This document shows, in pieces, positions 1 to 10,562 of a stretch of 64,000 nucleotides of DNA (its first letter is position 1; each line of letters begins with the position of its first letter). The DNA is taken from the NCBI RefSeq assembly GCF_019320115.1, contig NC_089582.1:118566657-118630656 (forward strand), read 5' to 3'. The position numbers were made by a program, and so were the translations under genes. The notes beneath the pieces were generated by a model that had not been told where the DNA came from, searched no databases, and saw nothing but the letters and a program-made list of their open reading frames with translations. Source of the stretch: Miscanthus floridulus (taxonomy: Eukaryota; Streptophyta; Magnoliopsida; Poales; Poaceae).

Positions 1-1570
1 GGCGGTCAGGGCTAGGACTCTGGTCGACGCTACGCGTGTCTCGGTTCGGCCTGAGCCGTGCGTAGATAGGCGGTCGGCACGAGGTGATCATCAAGTCGAG
101 GTGAGGTGTGGTTGTGGCTTCTTGTGCCGCAATCGATGGTTATGGCGATGATAGGGTATAGTGCCCCATCTACTACGTCCTTGTTCCTTGGACGAGGAGC
201 GAGGTCGTGAGTCGGCGTCATGATATGGAGCATTCTGCTTGTTGAACAGCGGCGGTCACCAACAGTGCTCGGAGGTTCTAGTGGATTGCTCGTCCACGAG
301 GGTCGTTCGGCTCGAGCAGGTCACGCAGGAGCATTGCCGCGGTGGTAACGCTCTGGCTGGCCCGAGCGAACTGCGGGTGATCAGTCCCCCGAACCGGGAC
401 GTTGCGCTAGGGCTGATGGGCGTGACCCCGAGCGCTGTTCGCCGGTTTATGCGCACGGGGCACAGCGTGGTGCGCCGAGCGTGCTAGTGCAGTCGGTGGC
501 TGATGTGGCCACTGTCGTCGTAGATTCTCCCCGTGCTCATGTGTGAGCTCGAGGGTCTCCGCATGAGGACCCGATGGGGCATGGGTCTAGAAGGACTCCG
601 TTACCCCTAGCAACCATTCCAAGGTGTCCATCATAGCGTACTCCCGGGACCGACGATGGCTAGGTGCCATGTCGCCGATGCTGGAGCTGTCACTCCCAAC
701 ATCGTCATCCATGATGTCGAGGAAACAGGTGGAAGCATAGCTCACCATCCCGATGAACTCAGACATGAGAGGGTGCGGTGCCAACACCTTTTCAAGTCCC
801 TGGGCATATGCATCCGTGGAAGACGCAAGGCCATAGGGGAACCGACCGTATGGCGGAGCGGGGTTTGAGCAGAGAGTTTGCTTAGAATAAAGCGTAGATG
901 CCACGCCATTGAAGTCGTGCGTCTTGGAGTCAATGGAGGATGTCCCTCCAATGGGTGCCGAGTCATGAGCCTCCTCACAGAGGTGAAGTACGTCGAGCCG
1001 GTTGGCGACGAAGTCCAGGCCTTCCTCTCCGGAGACGCTTTGGTTGTGCCCCTCGGGGGTTTACACCATGAAGCATTCCCGAGAAGGGTGATGGCTCCCC
1101 CTACTAGAGTCAAAGCTAGAGGATGACTCTAGTTCCTACGTGAGGAGCCCATGGAGTGTCTCCAGATCATGTTCAATTGCCCCCACGAACTCACTGTCCG
1201 TAGGCGGCTGAACCATGCATAGTGCCAGAAGGTGGCCAGCGGTTGCCGTAGCGTTGCGGAGGCCGAATGAAAATGTCATCGAGGCGTGCCGTGTGGAGCG
1301 TTCCGGAGAGAGTGTGATGTGGCGCGGGGCCTCTCTGGATGACTGGGGTCCATGGGAGACGCCGAGCTGGCCCTCAAGCCTCCAGTAGCTGAAGTTGACG
1401 GGAGGGAGAGACTGGATGGCCGCGTGGGCCATTGCCAGCTCTCCTCCTAGTGTGACGATGAAATCCAGATCACCGAAACACACGCGTGCGCCCAGGACCG
1501 TGCTGATTGCGTGGTTAGCCATCCGAGGCCTGATTTGGAACACGCAAAGGCCCCTACCTGGCGCACCAAC
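1..1570 (-). mobile_element. Internal (gag-proximal) region of a Ty3/gypsy-like LTR retrotransposon, decayed, runs off the left edge
   Basis: This stretch follows the LTR and primer-binding site on the minus strand, so it is the 5' internal region of the element. The longest open piece is 1648-1136, which runs out of the LTR end. After its stop, coding-like sequence continues in other frames at 1113-742 and 904-587, so the frame is shifted and stopped. The deduced protein has the pieces LGGELAMAHAA and PPVNFSYWRLEGQLG, then a serine-rich acidic tail. I do not recognise a standard gag, protease or RT motif here. Those would lie beyond position 1. The superfamily call rests on the LTR and PBS style, not on pol. 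Confidence 0.6.
1552..1570 (-). other. Primer-binding-site-like sequence
   Basis: Directly after the LTR end, the minus strand reads GTTGGTGCGCCAGGTAGGGG. This is the form usually seen next to LTRs of this grass gypsy group, with one apparent C-to-T change inside GGCGCGCC. It fixes the LTR border and the direction of the element. Confidence 0.6.
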
Positions 1571-3345
1571 TATCGGTGTTTCGAATAAGCACCGACAAAT
1601 AAATTTATAGTTACGCACGTTAGGCCTGGATGGTGCGCTAATAGACACAAGATTTATACTAGTTCGGGCTGAATGTCCCTACGTCCAGTCTGTTGCTGCT
1701 CGTGTTATTAGCACCGAAGATGGTTTATAGTAGGGGGTACAAACGGTCGAGAGAGGGACTGGTCCCAAGTCTCTGATGGAAGGGTCGAAAGGATGCCAAG
1801 AGCTTGGTAGCAGCTTGACTGTGTGTTGTGTGTTCAAGAGTCGGTTGGCTCCGACCGAAAGGGCCACGGTCGGAACTTGGCGGTCCTGTGGTTGGGAGCA
1901 TTGATGTCGATCTAGTGAGTCTGGGCTTCAAGAAAATTGATCCCCCCTTCGGGGGAGGGAGCGCATCCCCTTTTATAGATGAAGGGGATGGCTCTGTACA
2001 TGTGAGAGGGAGAGAGTACAGATATTTTTAAGTCTTGCTGCCTACGGTGATGAAAACTGGATAATGGTTTAAGCCCCCCAATACTGTCGATGTCACTGTA
2101 GTATGTCGGATGTGCACGAGAGGTCGAGCTATCTTCTTCAGGAAGGATGACGCTAGTACCTACAAGATACTTTTGATGCCTAGTGGCATGTGAGGAGCCG
2201 TGCTACGTTCACCCGGTATGGCAAATCCTAGAGCCCATACCGTGATTGATGTCCAGATACACATGGGGGGCTTACCATATGGGAGTTTTTTACGGCCCCT
2301 ATAATACTTTGTGTCAGGGTGGCTGTAGAGCACTGCTTCGTGCAGGGTATGGTCCCTGGTATAGTGGTGTTGACTTATGAGCCATGACTTGCCTTTCTCC
2401 ACATGCCTTCTGGTTCTTTCCGAGCAGGTGTCCCCGGTCAGATGGATCTAGTCAGTCCTTAGTGCGCCATTTAGAGAAGAGCGGTGAGCAGGCTTCCCGC
2501 GAGCCCTGGTTGCGGGGTCGGAGCAGGAAGCAGCGCTGTGGGCTAAGCCTTTTGATCGGAGGGGGCGTCCGGAGGCTAAAGCGAATACTCCGATCTGGTG
2601 GACCCGAGGGGCCATGATGCAGGTGCCGCTCCCTTGGGATCATATCGTGGTGATAGCATATCCGTCATTTATGGAGGACGCGAGTCTTTTTCTGGACCAT
2701 AGTGGTTGTCATATGTCTACGTCGGGTTCCGTGCCTGAGGGCTGAAGGCAGCGCCCACAGCTCTGTAGGGCGAAGAGCACGCGCCCACAACACTATTCAG
2801 GCTCTGCTACGCCTAGAAGGGTCTAAAGCATCTATCCTGTCGTTCCCTGGCAGTACTTTTCTTATCGGGGCGCAGGGTATGGACTCTGGTATAGTGGTTT
2901 TGACTTATGAGCCATGCCTTGCCTTTCTCCGCACGTCTTCTAGTTCCCTCCGAACGGGGAGGTCCCGGTTAGATGGCTCCAGCCGGCCCTTAGTGCGCCA
3001 GTCGGAGAAGAGCGGTGAGCAGGCTTCCCACGAGCCCCGATCGTGGGGTCAGAGTCGCATGGATAGAGCAGGAAGCAGTGTTGTGGGTGTCCCTCGGGCG
3101 AGACCGAGCCCGTCCCTCGGGGGTCGGGCGAGGCGGAGTCAATCCCTAAGCTCTCGGGCGAGGCAGAGACTAGCCCTTAGCCCTCGGGCGAGGTGGAGCT
3201 GGCCCAAAGGCATCGGGCGAGGCGGAACCAAACCCCCGTCATTCGAGTAAGGAACGTAGCGGCGCCCTTGTCCGTCTAGAAGTTTTTAACGTTCGATGGT
3301 TATTAGTTCCACCTCCTTGGGTACCCCGATATTAGATCCCCGACA
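1571..3345 (-). mobile_element. 5' LTR of the gypsy-like element (about 1.78 kb)
   Basis: Read on the minus strand, it opens TGTCGGGGATCTAATATCGG at 3345 and closes CACCGATA at 1571, next to a primer-binding-site-like sequence. The expected CA end has become TA. A CTATAAAAGGGG TATA box lies near 1980-1970, giving roughly 400 bases of transcribed LTR. CTCGGGCGAGG-type repeats fill 3090-3235. Two long related segments, about 2345-2560 and 2870-3100, share most of their sequence at a spacing of about 530 bases, so the LTR contains an internal tandem duplication. A truncated relative of the LTR start lies at 26015-26205. The matching 3' LTR is outside the window. Confidence 0.72.
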
Positions 3346-4497
3346 AGAGTCATTGGCTCAATTATTGGGCTGACTATGGGACGACCGGACGCGTAGGTCG
3401 TGTGCACCGGATGCGTCCGGTGTGGTGACCGAACGCGTCTGATCGTAGCATCCGGTCGTAGCCTGACCACCACGTGTTCCTTTCAAATTGTTTAGCTATT
3501 GGCGCCCAACAGCTATCTCTACGTATAGTAATACTACATGATCGGACATGTAGTAAGAAAACGAATGGAACCGGGAGACGCAGCGTCAGGTCGAGTCTAG
3601 AGAGCTCCCAGGGCCGCTCTAGGCCGACCGGACGCGTCCAATCACACCGGACCGGACGCTCCCAACGTCCGATGAATTATTGCGCTGAAAACCTGAGACT
3701 TGCTGGTTCACACCAGATGCGTCTAGTGTGGTGACCGGACATGTCCGGTCGCTCTCTGCAATCCTGTTTCGAGCTATATCACTTTGACCTGACATTGAAC
3801 AGTAACTCGTCAGCGTCCGATCACTCCACTGAGTCAGGGTCCGGTCACTTTCACTTAGTTGCTCACCTCGGGTCCAAATATGAAACGCGTCCGGTCCTGA
3901 TTCCGGACGTGTCTGGTCACTTCTATCTGACTACCCCAAGACTGGACAAAATACCGGACGCATCCGGTCCTAATTTTGGACATGTTCGCTCACTCTATGA
4001 CCTGCGCGACTAACTCTTTTTCAACTCTATTTTCTTTACCCTTGCTCAAATGTATCAATCACCAAGTGTATCACCTTGTGCATATGTGTTAGCATATATT
4101 CACAAATATTTTCAAGGGTGTTAACACTCCGCTAGATTCTAAATACAAATGCAATGAGTTAGAGCATCTAGTGGCACTTTGATAACTGTATTTTAATACG
4201 AGTTACTCCCCTCTTAATAGTACGAATATCGATTCTAAATGTGATTACACTCGCTAAGTGTCTCGATCACTAAACCGAAAAACTCCTATCAATTTCACCT
4301 TTGCCTTGAGCTTTTTGTTTTTCTCTTTCTTCTTTTCTAAGTCCAAGCACTTAATCATCATCATGGCATCACCATCAACATGATCTTCACCGTTGTTTCA
4401 CCACTTGAAATAATGCTATCTATCTTATGATCACTTAGATGAACTAGGTTAGCACTTAAGATTTTATCAATTCACCAAAACCAAACTAGAGCTTTTA
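3346..4497 (-). mobile_element. Fragment of a GTCCGG-rich LTR retrotransposon
   Basis: There is no gene here. From 3386 to 3990 the sequence repeats CCGGACGCGTCCGGTC-like motifs in degenerate form. The right end, read on the minus strand, begins AAAGCTCTAGTTTGGTTTTG and resembles the start of the complete solo LTR at 34907 (TGAAAGGTCCTTGTTTGG). I therefore read the segment as a truncated, diverged relative of that LTR, on the opposite strand and cut by the TGTCGGGG LTR at 3345. The middle, 4010-4480, is AT-rich with no open frame. Confidence 0.45.
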
Positions 4498-4644
4498 GTG
4501 TGCTGGTAGCGTCCGGTGCCGAATTGAGAAAGAGCGCACGCTGGGGAGTGCGGACTGGGAAGCGGACGAGGGGGATCGAGCGCTGAGGTGTGTCCGGATG
4601 CTAACGCCCAGATCAGACGTCAGGACGCTAGCAGTTTCCTTTCC

Positions 4645-5120
4645 TTTCCCGTTGGCCCCGATTGTCGCCGGGGGCAGATTAAGGGCCTCTTTGACACGGC
4701 TTATGCTGACTTCGGCTTCATCTATTTTACGCAAATCGAGGCACTATAGCGTAAAGCCGTTTTATAAGCCAGGGTTAAAATGAACTAGAAGCCGGAAAAA
4801 ACCAGTTTTTCTGGCTTCACCGGCTTTGGCTTCACCAGTGAAGCCGTTTTGGATGAGCCGTATCAAAGAGGGCTTAAAATAGAGGGCCGGTTGTCGATGG
4901 CAATCAGTTTGGATGCCCAGACTACGAGACGGAGGACGAGCCGGGAGGGACTTGCCCTCTCTGGATTTTTTTATTTTTAATCTTTTTAAATCTTAATTTA
5001 AAAATAATCTCACCCACTTTTATTTTTATTTCTAATCCTTTTGGCCAAGCCAACGTGTCCGGTCCGACACAGCCAAAACACCTTACTGCCACATGCATCA
5101 GCGCATTATGATCTGCCACC
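4645..5120. repeat. Duplicated TCP11 upstream sequence, copy A (carries a MITE)
   Basis: It matches 8777-9068 almost base for base in direct orientation. Shared landmarks are the GTTGGCCCCGATTG block, the GGATGCCCAGACT/GGAAGCCCAGACT block, the long AT run and ATGCATCAGCGCATTATGAT. Copy B is the 5' flank of the TCP11 gene; copy A lies beyond the 3' end of the same gene. Copy A differs mainly by a 192-base insertion at 4682-4873. No TCP11 exon is recognisable to the left of copy A. Confidence 0.85.
4682..4873. mobile_element. PIF/Harbinger (Tourist)-like MITE with exact borders
   Basis: The element has inverted ends (AGGGCCTCTTTGACACGGCT against AGCCCTCTTTGATACGGCT on the reverse strand). It is flanked by TTA at 4679-4681 and 4874-4876. 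The duplicated locus at 8811-8820 reads AGATTAAAAT without the insert, so it serves as the empty site and confirms a 3-base TTA (or TAA) target duplication. It is 192 bases long and has no open frame. Confidence 0.85.
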
Positions 5121-5141
5121 GTGAACATATAATAGGGTATG

Positions 5142-5656
5142 CTACATCATCCTCAAATTATAAAATCAGATTTTTTACCCCCTGAATTTTCTAAAACCGG
5201 TCAAATAACCCCCAAGCGGTTTTGGACGATGGTTTTGCTACAGTGATTATGATTTTGTCTTTTTCGTTGAATCTTTGAAAAATCATAGTAAATCATAGAA
5301 AAATCATAAAATAAAAAATCTAATTTTGTTGGACTCCACATAAGTAGATCTACATAGTGAACATATAATATGGTATGCTTTAGTATAAAGTTTACTATGT
5401 AGATCTACTCATATGGAGTACAGCAAAATTTGATTTTTTATTTATGATTTTTCTGTGATTTACTATGATTTCTCAAAGATTCAGCAGAAAAAAATGAAAA
5501 AGAAAAAGACAAAATCACTGTCATTGTAGCAAAACCACCGTCCAAAACTGTTTTGAGGGTGTTATTTGACCGGTTTTGGAAAGTTCAGGGGTAAAAAATC
5601 CAGTTTTATAGTTTGGGGTTGAAGTAGTCCACCCTGAATAGTCGGAGGTTATGTAG
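5142..5656. repeat. Long inverted repeat (foldback MITE), arms about 240 bases
   Basis: The left arm (AAAATCAGATTTTTTACC, then ACCGGTCAAATAACCCCC, then GGTTTTGCTACAGTGAT) returns reversed in the right arm. The centre lies near 5370-5385. The right arm has about 30 extra bases near its outer end. No open frame is present. The element fills the gap between copy A and the TCP11 3' end. The transcript would form a long hairpin if this stretch were read through. Confidence 0.8.
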
Positions 5657-5820
5657 ATTTTTTTTTAAAAAAAATTCAGATTTTTCTTTCGGCCACCACC
5701 GAAATTTCGTTCAAATTTTGAACCCTGCTGACAACACCTACCTCACCCAGTGGAACAATAGATTTACACGTCGTCGTCTATATACAGTTGACAAAAGAAT
5801 CAAATTCAAATCGTTCATAT

Positions 5821-8713
5821 TCACAGAAGAGCTTTGTACCACGGGCCATGCACCATCCCTGATACCGTGGCCACCTTGATGAGCACCTCGGACGCCTTCA
5901 CCACCCTATCGACGAGCCTGGCCGCGCCGACGCGGCGCAGCGCCGCGTCAGCCAGCTTCTGGCCCTTGTGGCCGCTGCCACCGAGGACGACGCCGCGGAA
6001 GGCGCAGAAGACGGCCCTGGAGACCATCTTGAAGACTACGTCGCCGGGCTGGAGGCTCTTGAGGAGCACCCGGGCGGTCGTCTGCCTCCTGCCCTGGATC
6101 TTCTCTTCTTCCGATGGTGAGCCAACCGCCGCCGACGCGCTCATCATCGCCTCCACTATCTCTTCGGCGCCGGCGTCAGGGGAGGCGTCCAGCATCTTCA
6201 CGAGAGCCTTGAAGAGCTCTGCGGTGGCGTTATCCAGTTCCTGAGCCGTGGCCTTTGAGCCCTCGCCCATCAGAACCTGACGCAGGATGAGCATGCTGGA
6301 AAAACAACAGAAGTTGGAACCAATATCATCAGAAATTCAGAATTAATCTTTATGACAGACTAGATTGTAATTAAGATGAAGGATAGAAAATATAGCTAGT
6401 TACCTTGTAGCTATCACGATGACTTGTTGGAACTGGCTCTGCAAGGCCCTCAGCCTCATCAAATTAATCTGGAAGCTCTCAGGAGTCGACTGCATTTGCA
6501 AGCCCTCTACGCTGCTAACAAGCTGCAACAGGCCAATCCTTATCAGCTTGTCAAGCTCGTCACCCTTGCACTCTGGCTGCCCAGAAACGCCTCCTGCAGC
6601 TGCAGGCGAAGAAGAAGACGGCTGGCGTACGGCAGCCCCATGGCCAGCTCGGAGTACCGGAACGAGGGCTGCTGATGGCACAACTGAAACAGAGCCTAGA
6701 TGTTCCCTCCACTCTTGTCGGGCGACGTTCTTCGACGTCGAAATCCATCGCACGGTCAGAGGGAGGGAAGCTCCTGCACTGGCAGGAGGCCCGTAGCGAT
6801 CGCCGAAAGCGTTCTGCAGGTAGTCCACGCCCGTAGAACCTTGTATGATCCGTTGCATCGCCATCTGGATACGCGCCTTGCTCACTTCTGCTTGCAGCTC
6901 CTTTATTTCCTCCAGGGCGAAACGCAGGCCCTTGACGGCATCGACGACGAATGAGCTGGTAGCGGTGCCGTCGGCATCAGCTTCAGAGCTCGCAGCCAAC
7001 TCGGTCAGCAGCTTGTCGTGGCTTTTCCTCATCTGGTCCTCCTTCGCCGCAGCGGAGAGCCTGCGCACTATGCCCAGCGAATACTGCAAGATCTGCCCCA
7101 AGTATTGTGCGTCCTGGGAACCTGACCCGAGTACCTGAGACAGAATTTCGACGTCGATTTTCTCAAGGATTTCCTCCTTCCACTCCTTGGGAGACAACTC
7201 GTGCAATGAGTCCCTGACTTCCTTGACTAGTCTGACCAACTGGCTGTAATCAGGTTTGTCTCCTCTCATGGAGTCCGTGACCAAATCCCAGAACGCTTTC
7301 TCCATGGTTTCCCTCACTTTCTCCTGGAAAGCGTTCTCGGCATCGGCAGCAGGACCAGCAGCACTGTCAGATTTCCCAGCGAAAGCACCGCCGTCGTCCT
7401 GATGAAGCATTTCATTCACCATTCTCTCGTTCTCTGTCGGCTGCTTCACTGGTGATGGTGACGAACTACCTGACGATGAATTGATGCTCAAGGCAGGGGC
7501 AGATACGTCGTCTGCGACAGGTTTCTGTACTGGACCTGCATCCTTCTTCGCTTCGAAGAACTTCGACCTGGTGTCCGAAAGAGCAGAGTCCATCCGCGCG
7601 ACACCAGGACCGCCGCTCAGTAGGTGAACCTTGTCACGCAGGAGCTTCTGGTCATCGGCGACCTGTCGCTGGATCGCCTTCATATCATGGGTGAGCCTGC
7701 TCGGCGACCGACCGTCCGCGGTCAGCTTGCACGTCTGCATCATCGACAGCTCGAGCTTGCACGCGGCCCTGACAAGGTCTTCCTCCAGCAACGTAGCGTC
7801 TTTCACCTTCCACGCCACGAAGCGGTAGAGGTACGCGCACCACGCCTTGTCGAAAGCAGCCAACTGGTCCCTGAACTTCCTCTGAACAGCCGAAACCAAA
7901 GGTCCATCGAGTACTGTCTTCGTCAGCAGCTCCAACTCCTCGACGAAGCTCGCCGCCGACTCCATGAGCTGCGTGTCCCCCTCGCGTTGCCCGCTCAAGA
8001 CCGCGCTTGGATGAGCCAGGATCATGTAGGCACAGAGCACGACCCTCAGTGAGTACCTAGGCAGTCGGTTCTCTTGGGAACTTTGGGTGACCGTGACCGG
8101 TCTCTTTGCCACTGCCGCCGGCGCTGTCGTTCCCACGCTGCTGCTTCGAGTACGTCGAGGTGCGGCGGGCTTCCTCCTTGGGGGAACAGCGAGGTGTTTC
8201 AGCAGATGGTCGACGTTTTCCACCGGCGCGGAGCTAGAGATCACGAAACGCCTCTCCAGTCGATCGAGCAGTGCCCTCGTGGCCTGGAGAACGGGAGGGG
8301 ACTCCATCGACATGGCCAGGTTTTCGAACGATATGTTCTTGACATACTTGCCGTTGATTCCCGAGGAACCGAAAGCCTGAACCAGCGCCAGTGTCGTCTT
8401 CTTGGACAGAGTGAATTTTTTCCAGCATCTGAAGTTCACATCACAGGGAACGAAAAATCCGAATTAGTATTCGCTCTAAAGTCGTAAGCAATTGTCTAGA
8501 TATGTATTGTGGGAGACGAGTACTATACCTTGCTAGCTTCCTAGAAAGCAGATCTGCATGCTTGGTGTAATCAGCACGAGGGCTTTGGTGCTCCTTCAAG
8601 TACTCACGTCGTTGCCTTCCAGCGTCTAAACTTTGCAGCAACTTTGTCGCCGCCACCGCACGTTCCTCCGCCGGCTGTACCTCCATTGCCACAAACTCCA
8701 GAGCCCCCGTCAT
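5821..8713 (-). CDS. T-complex protein 11 (TCP11) domain protein, three exons, short N-terminus
   Basis: Joining 8713-8529, 8428-6404 and 6295-5821 with GT-AG introns keeps one frame of 895 codons (894 aa). The junctions read KLA-RCWKKF and VIAT-SMLILRQVL. The protein matches the plant TCP11 family: HADLLSRKLARCWKKF near residue 60, then LPRYSLRVVLCAYMILAHPSAVL, a basic linker, and a helical C-terminal half ending in EVLIKVATVSGMVHGPWYKALL. Plant family members usually have a further few hundred residues of charged coiled coil at the N-terminus. Here the first exon begins just before that coil's last piece (QRREYLKEH), so the protein looks N-terminally truncated. The function in plants is not settled. 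The reading frame is intact, which argues for a recently active gene. The start at 8713 is the first in-frame ATG; a second lies at 8686. Confidence 0.82.
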
Positions 8714-8776
8714 CGAAGCCGTCCCCTCTCCTGACCGATCAACGCGAATTCCGCAAGCGACCGGAAGCTTCCCTTT

Positions 8777-9068
8777 TCCTCTCCCGTTGGCCCCGATTGC
8801 CGCTGGGGGCAGATTAAAATAGAGGGCCGGCTTTCGATGGCAATCGGTTTGGAAGCCCAGACTCCGAGACGGAGGACGAACGGGAGGGACTTGCCCTCTC
8901 TGGATTTTTTTTTATTTTTAATCTTTTTACATCTTAATTTAAAAATAATCTCACCCACTTTTATTTTTATTTCTAATCCTTTTGGCCAAGCCAACGCGTC
9001 CGGAGTCCGGCACAGCCAAAACACCTTACCGCGCCACATGCATCAGCGCATTATGATCTGCCACCGTG
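8777..9068. repeat. TCP11 upstream sequence, copy B (empty site)
   Basis: This is the 5' flank of the TCP11 gene and a direct repeat of 4645-5120. It lacks the 192-base MITE. At 9066-9069 it passes directly into an internal TCP11 coding fragment; the bases GTGCAA are shared with the corresponding place in the gene (about 7201), which suggests a join at microhomology. The promoter of the intact gene probably lies within this repeat. Confidence 0.8.
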
Positions 9069-9305
9069 CAACGAGTCCCTAACTTCCTTGACCAGGCTGA
9101 CCAGCTGGCTGTAATCAGGTCTGTCTCCGCTCATGGAGTCCGTGACCAAATCCCAGAACGCTTTCTGCGTGGTTTCTCTCACTTTCTCCTGGAAACCGTT
9201 CTCGGCAGCAGCACCAGTAGCACTGTCAGATTTCCAGCGAAAGCACTGCCGTCGTCTTGATGAAGCATCTCATTTATCATCCTCTCGTATCCATTAACTC
9301 GGACT
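9066..9305 (-). pseudogene. Truncated TCP11 duplicate (internal fragment)
   Basis: It matches about 7201-7430 of the intact gene. The peptide pieces YERMINEMLHQDDGSAFAG correspond to NERMVNEMLHQDDGGAFAG. A one-base loss after the GSAFAG codons shifts the frame, and there is no start, no splice context and no TCP11 core. Together with the repeated upstream sequence, it shows that a tandem TCP11 array once lay here. The next 120 bases, up to the H2A stop, are probably the H2A 3' untranslated region. Confidence 0.8.
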
Positions 9306-9426
9306 ACAGACCTCCTAGCTGGCATGGTTTCCCCAGATGATGATGCTGAAACTAGACCAGAACATCCCATCCACAGATCTAAACACGAACAAGTTACAAC
9401 AACAGTGCTAATGGAGTCCCTGCTTT

Positions 9427-9900
9427 CTAAGCCTTCTTGGGGGCCTTGGCGGCCTTCTTCGGGGACTTGGCCTCCTTGCTGCCGCCGCTGGCCGCCTTCT
9501 CGGCCACCTTCTTGGGCAGGAGCACCGGGTTGATGTTGGGGAGGACGCCGCCGTGCGCGATGGTGACGCCGGCCAGCAGCTTCCCGAGCTCCTCGTCGTT
9601 GCGTATGGCCAGGAGCACGTGGCGCGGGATGATGCGCGTCTTCTTGTTGTCCCTAGCCGCGTTCCCGGCCAGCTCCAGCACCTCGGCGGCGAGGTACTCC
9701 AGCACGGCGGCGAGGTAGACGGGGGCGCCGGTGCCCACGCGCTGCGCGTACCGGCCCTTCTTGAGGTACCGCCCGATCCGGCCGACGGGGAACTGCAGCC
9801 CGGCCTTGACGGACCGCGACACCGACTTCTTCCTGGGGCCGCCCGCCTTGCGCCCGGCCGCCCCCTTCTTCGCCTTGCTGCCGGCTCCGCTGGCGTCCAT
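9427..9900 (-). CDS. H2A.W: Histone H2A, SPKK-tailed H2A.W class, intronless
   Basis: This is a single 157-codon frame from ATG at 9900 to TAG at 9427. It contains the complete H2A fold: the [21 protein letters not shown] segment, [19 protein letters not shown], the acidic-patch helix, [21 protein letters not shown] and [13 protein letters not shown]. The C-terminal tail has a KSPKK motif at about residues 145-149, the mark of plant H2A.W, a variant that binds linker DNA and sits in silent heterochromatin. A longer in-frame upstream extension (to 10143) is not protein-like and overlaps the promoter, so the ATG at 9900 is preferred. Some H2A.W genes have an intron; here there is none. No SQ(E/D) motif is present, so it is not H2A.X. 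Confidence 0.95.
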   Translation of the reverse strand: MDASGAGSKAKKGAAGRKAGGPRKKSVSRSVKAGLQFPVGRIGRYLKKGRYAQRVGTGAPVYLAAVLEYLAAEVLELAGNAARDNKKTRIIPRHVLLAIRNDEELGKLLAGVTIAHGGVLPNINPVLLPKKVAEKAASGGSKEAKSPKKAAKAPKKA

Positions 9901-9990
9901 GGCTGCTCGCTGCTGCTGCGATTTGGGGGCCCTGGGCGCGAGAACTTGAGTTGTGGGAATTGCGATGCCGCTCAACTGCGAACGGGGTGC

Positions 9991-10127
9991 ATTTAAATGG
10001 CGCGTGTGGGGGAGATGTGGTGGGCCCGTCGATCCGCGTGCGAGGAAAAGTGATAAGATCCCGGAGGATTTGGACGGCTGGAACGGGTTACAGCAAGGCG
10101 ATCCGCGGGAGGGGTGGTTCAGCCAAT
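9991..10127 (-). promoter_or_regulatory. Histone-type promoter: two octamers, CCAAT box, TATA-like box
   Basis: On the minus strand, upstream of H2A, the plant histone octamer CGCGGATC occurs twice (10031-10038 and 10100-10107). An ATTGG (CCAAT) box lies at 10123-10127. ATTTAAAT at 9991-9998 is a TATA-like box about 95 bases before the ATG. The octamer is known to drive S-phase and meristem expression of plant histone genes. Expression at replication is therefore the expectation here; it is not shown. Confidence 0.75.
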
Positions 10128-10330
10128 CAGGTGCAAGCAACAAAGCAGAAAGGAACCGCGCCTTTCAGCAAGCTATTTTTTATTTTATTTATTTATTTAC
10201 CAACAAATGTGAGAGTAGTATGTTTCACTGCCCGATATATGTGGGAACGATAGTTAAGAAAGAAAAGGAGAGATTATGTTCCTGAGATCTCCTATGCTGT
10301 TGTAGACATCCATTTTCAGATTCCAAAACA

Positions 10331-10419
10331 TACTCCCTTCATTCCAAAATAGTTGACACTTTAGATGTGCTTGTGAACTTCATAGCTAAAATATCAACTA
10401 TTTTGAGACAGAGGGAGTA
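10331..10419. mobile_element. Stowaway-like MITE (89 bases)
   Basis: It has inverted ends TACTCCCTTCATTCCAAAAT and (reverse strand) TACTCCCTCTGTCTCAAAAT, each beginning with TA, as in Stowaway elements of the Tc1/mariner group. There is no coding capacity. Confidence 0.8.
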
Positions 10420-10445
10420 AAGGCTTTGTTTTGTACTAACTCACG

Positions 10446-10562
10446 GCCTGTTCGCTGGTTGGTTTCTGGACTGGTTTGGGCTGGCTGGTGCTGGTTTGTT
10501 GTGAGAGAAAAACACTGTTGGCTGACTGGTTTGGGCTGGCTGAAACCAACAAGCGAACAGGC
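10446..10562. mobile_element. MITE of the GCCTGTTCG family, copy 1
   Basis: The ends are inverted: GCCTGTTCGCTGGTTGGTTTC-like on the left, and on the right the reverse complement of GCCTGTTCGCTTGTTGGTTT. The centre has GTGAGAGAAAAACACTG, shared with the other copies at 10997, 23288, 41673 and 47459. Confidence 0.7.

Noticed and set aside
4495..4734. 79-codon minus-strand frame beside copy A as a possible TCP11 first exon
   Set aside because: It runs through the MITE end and does not resemble the first exon of the intact gene.
9903..10143. N-terminal extension of the H2A frame (79 codons)
   Set aside because: It covers the TATA-like box, an octamer and the leader, and is not histone-like; the ATG at 9900 gives a normal H2A start.
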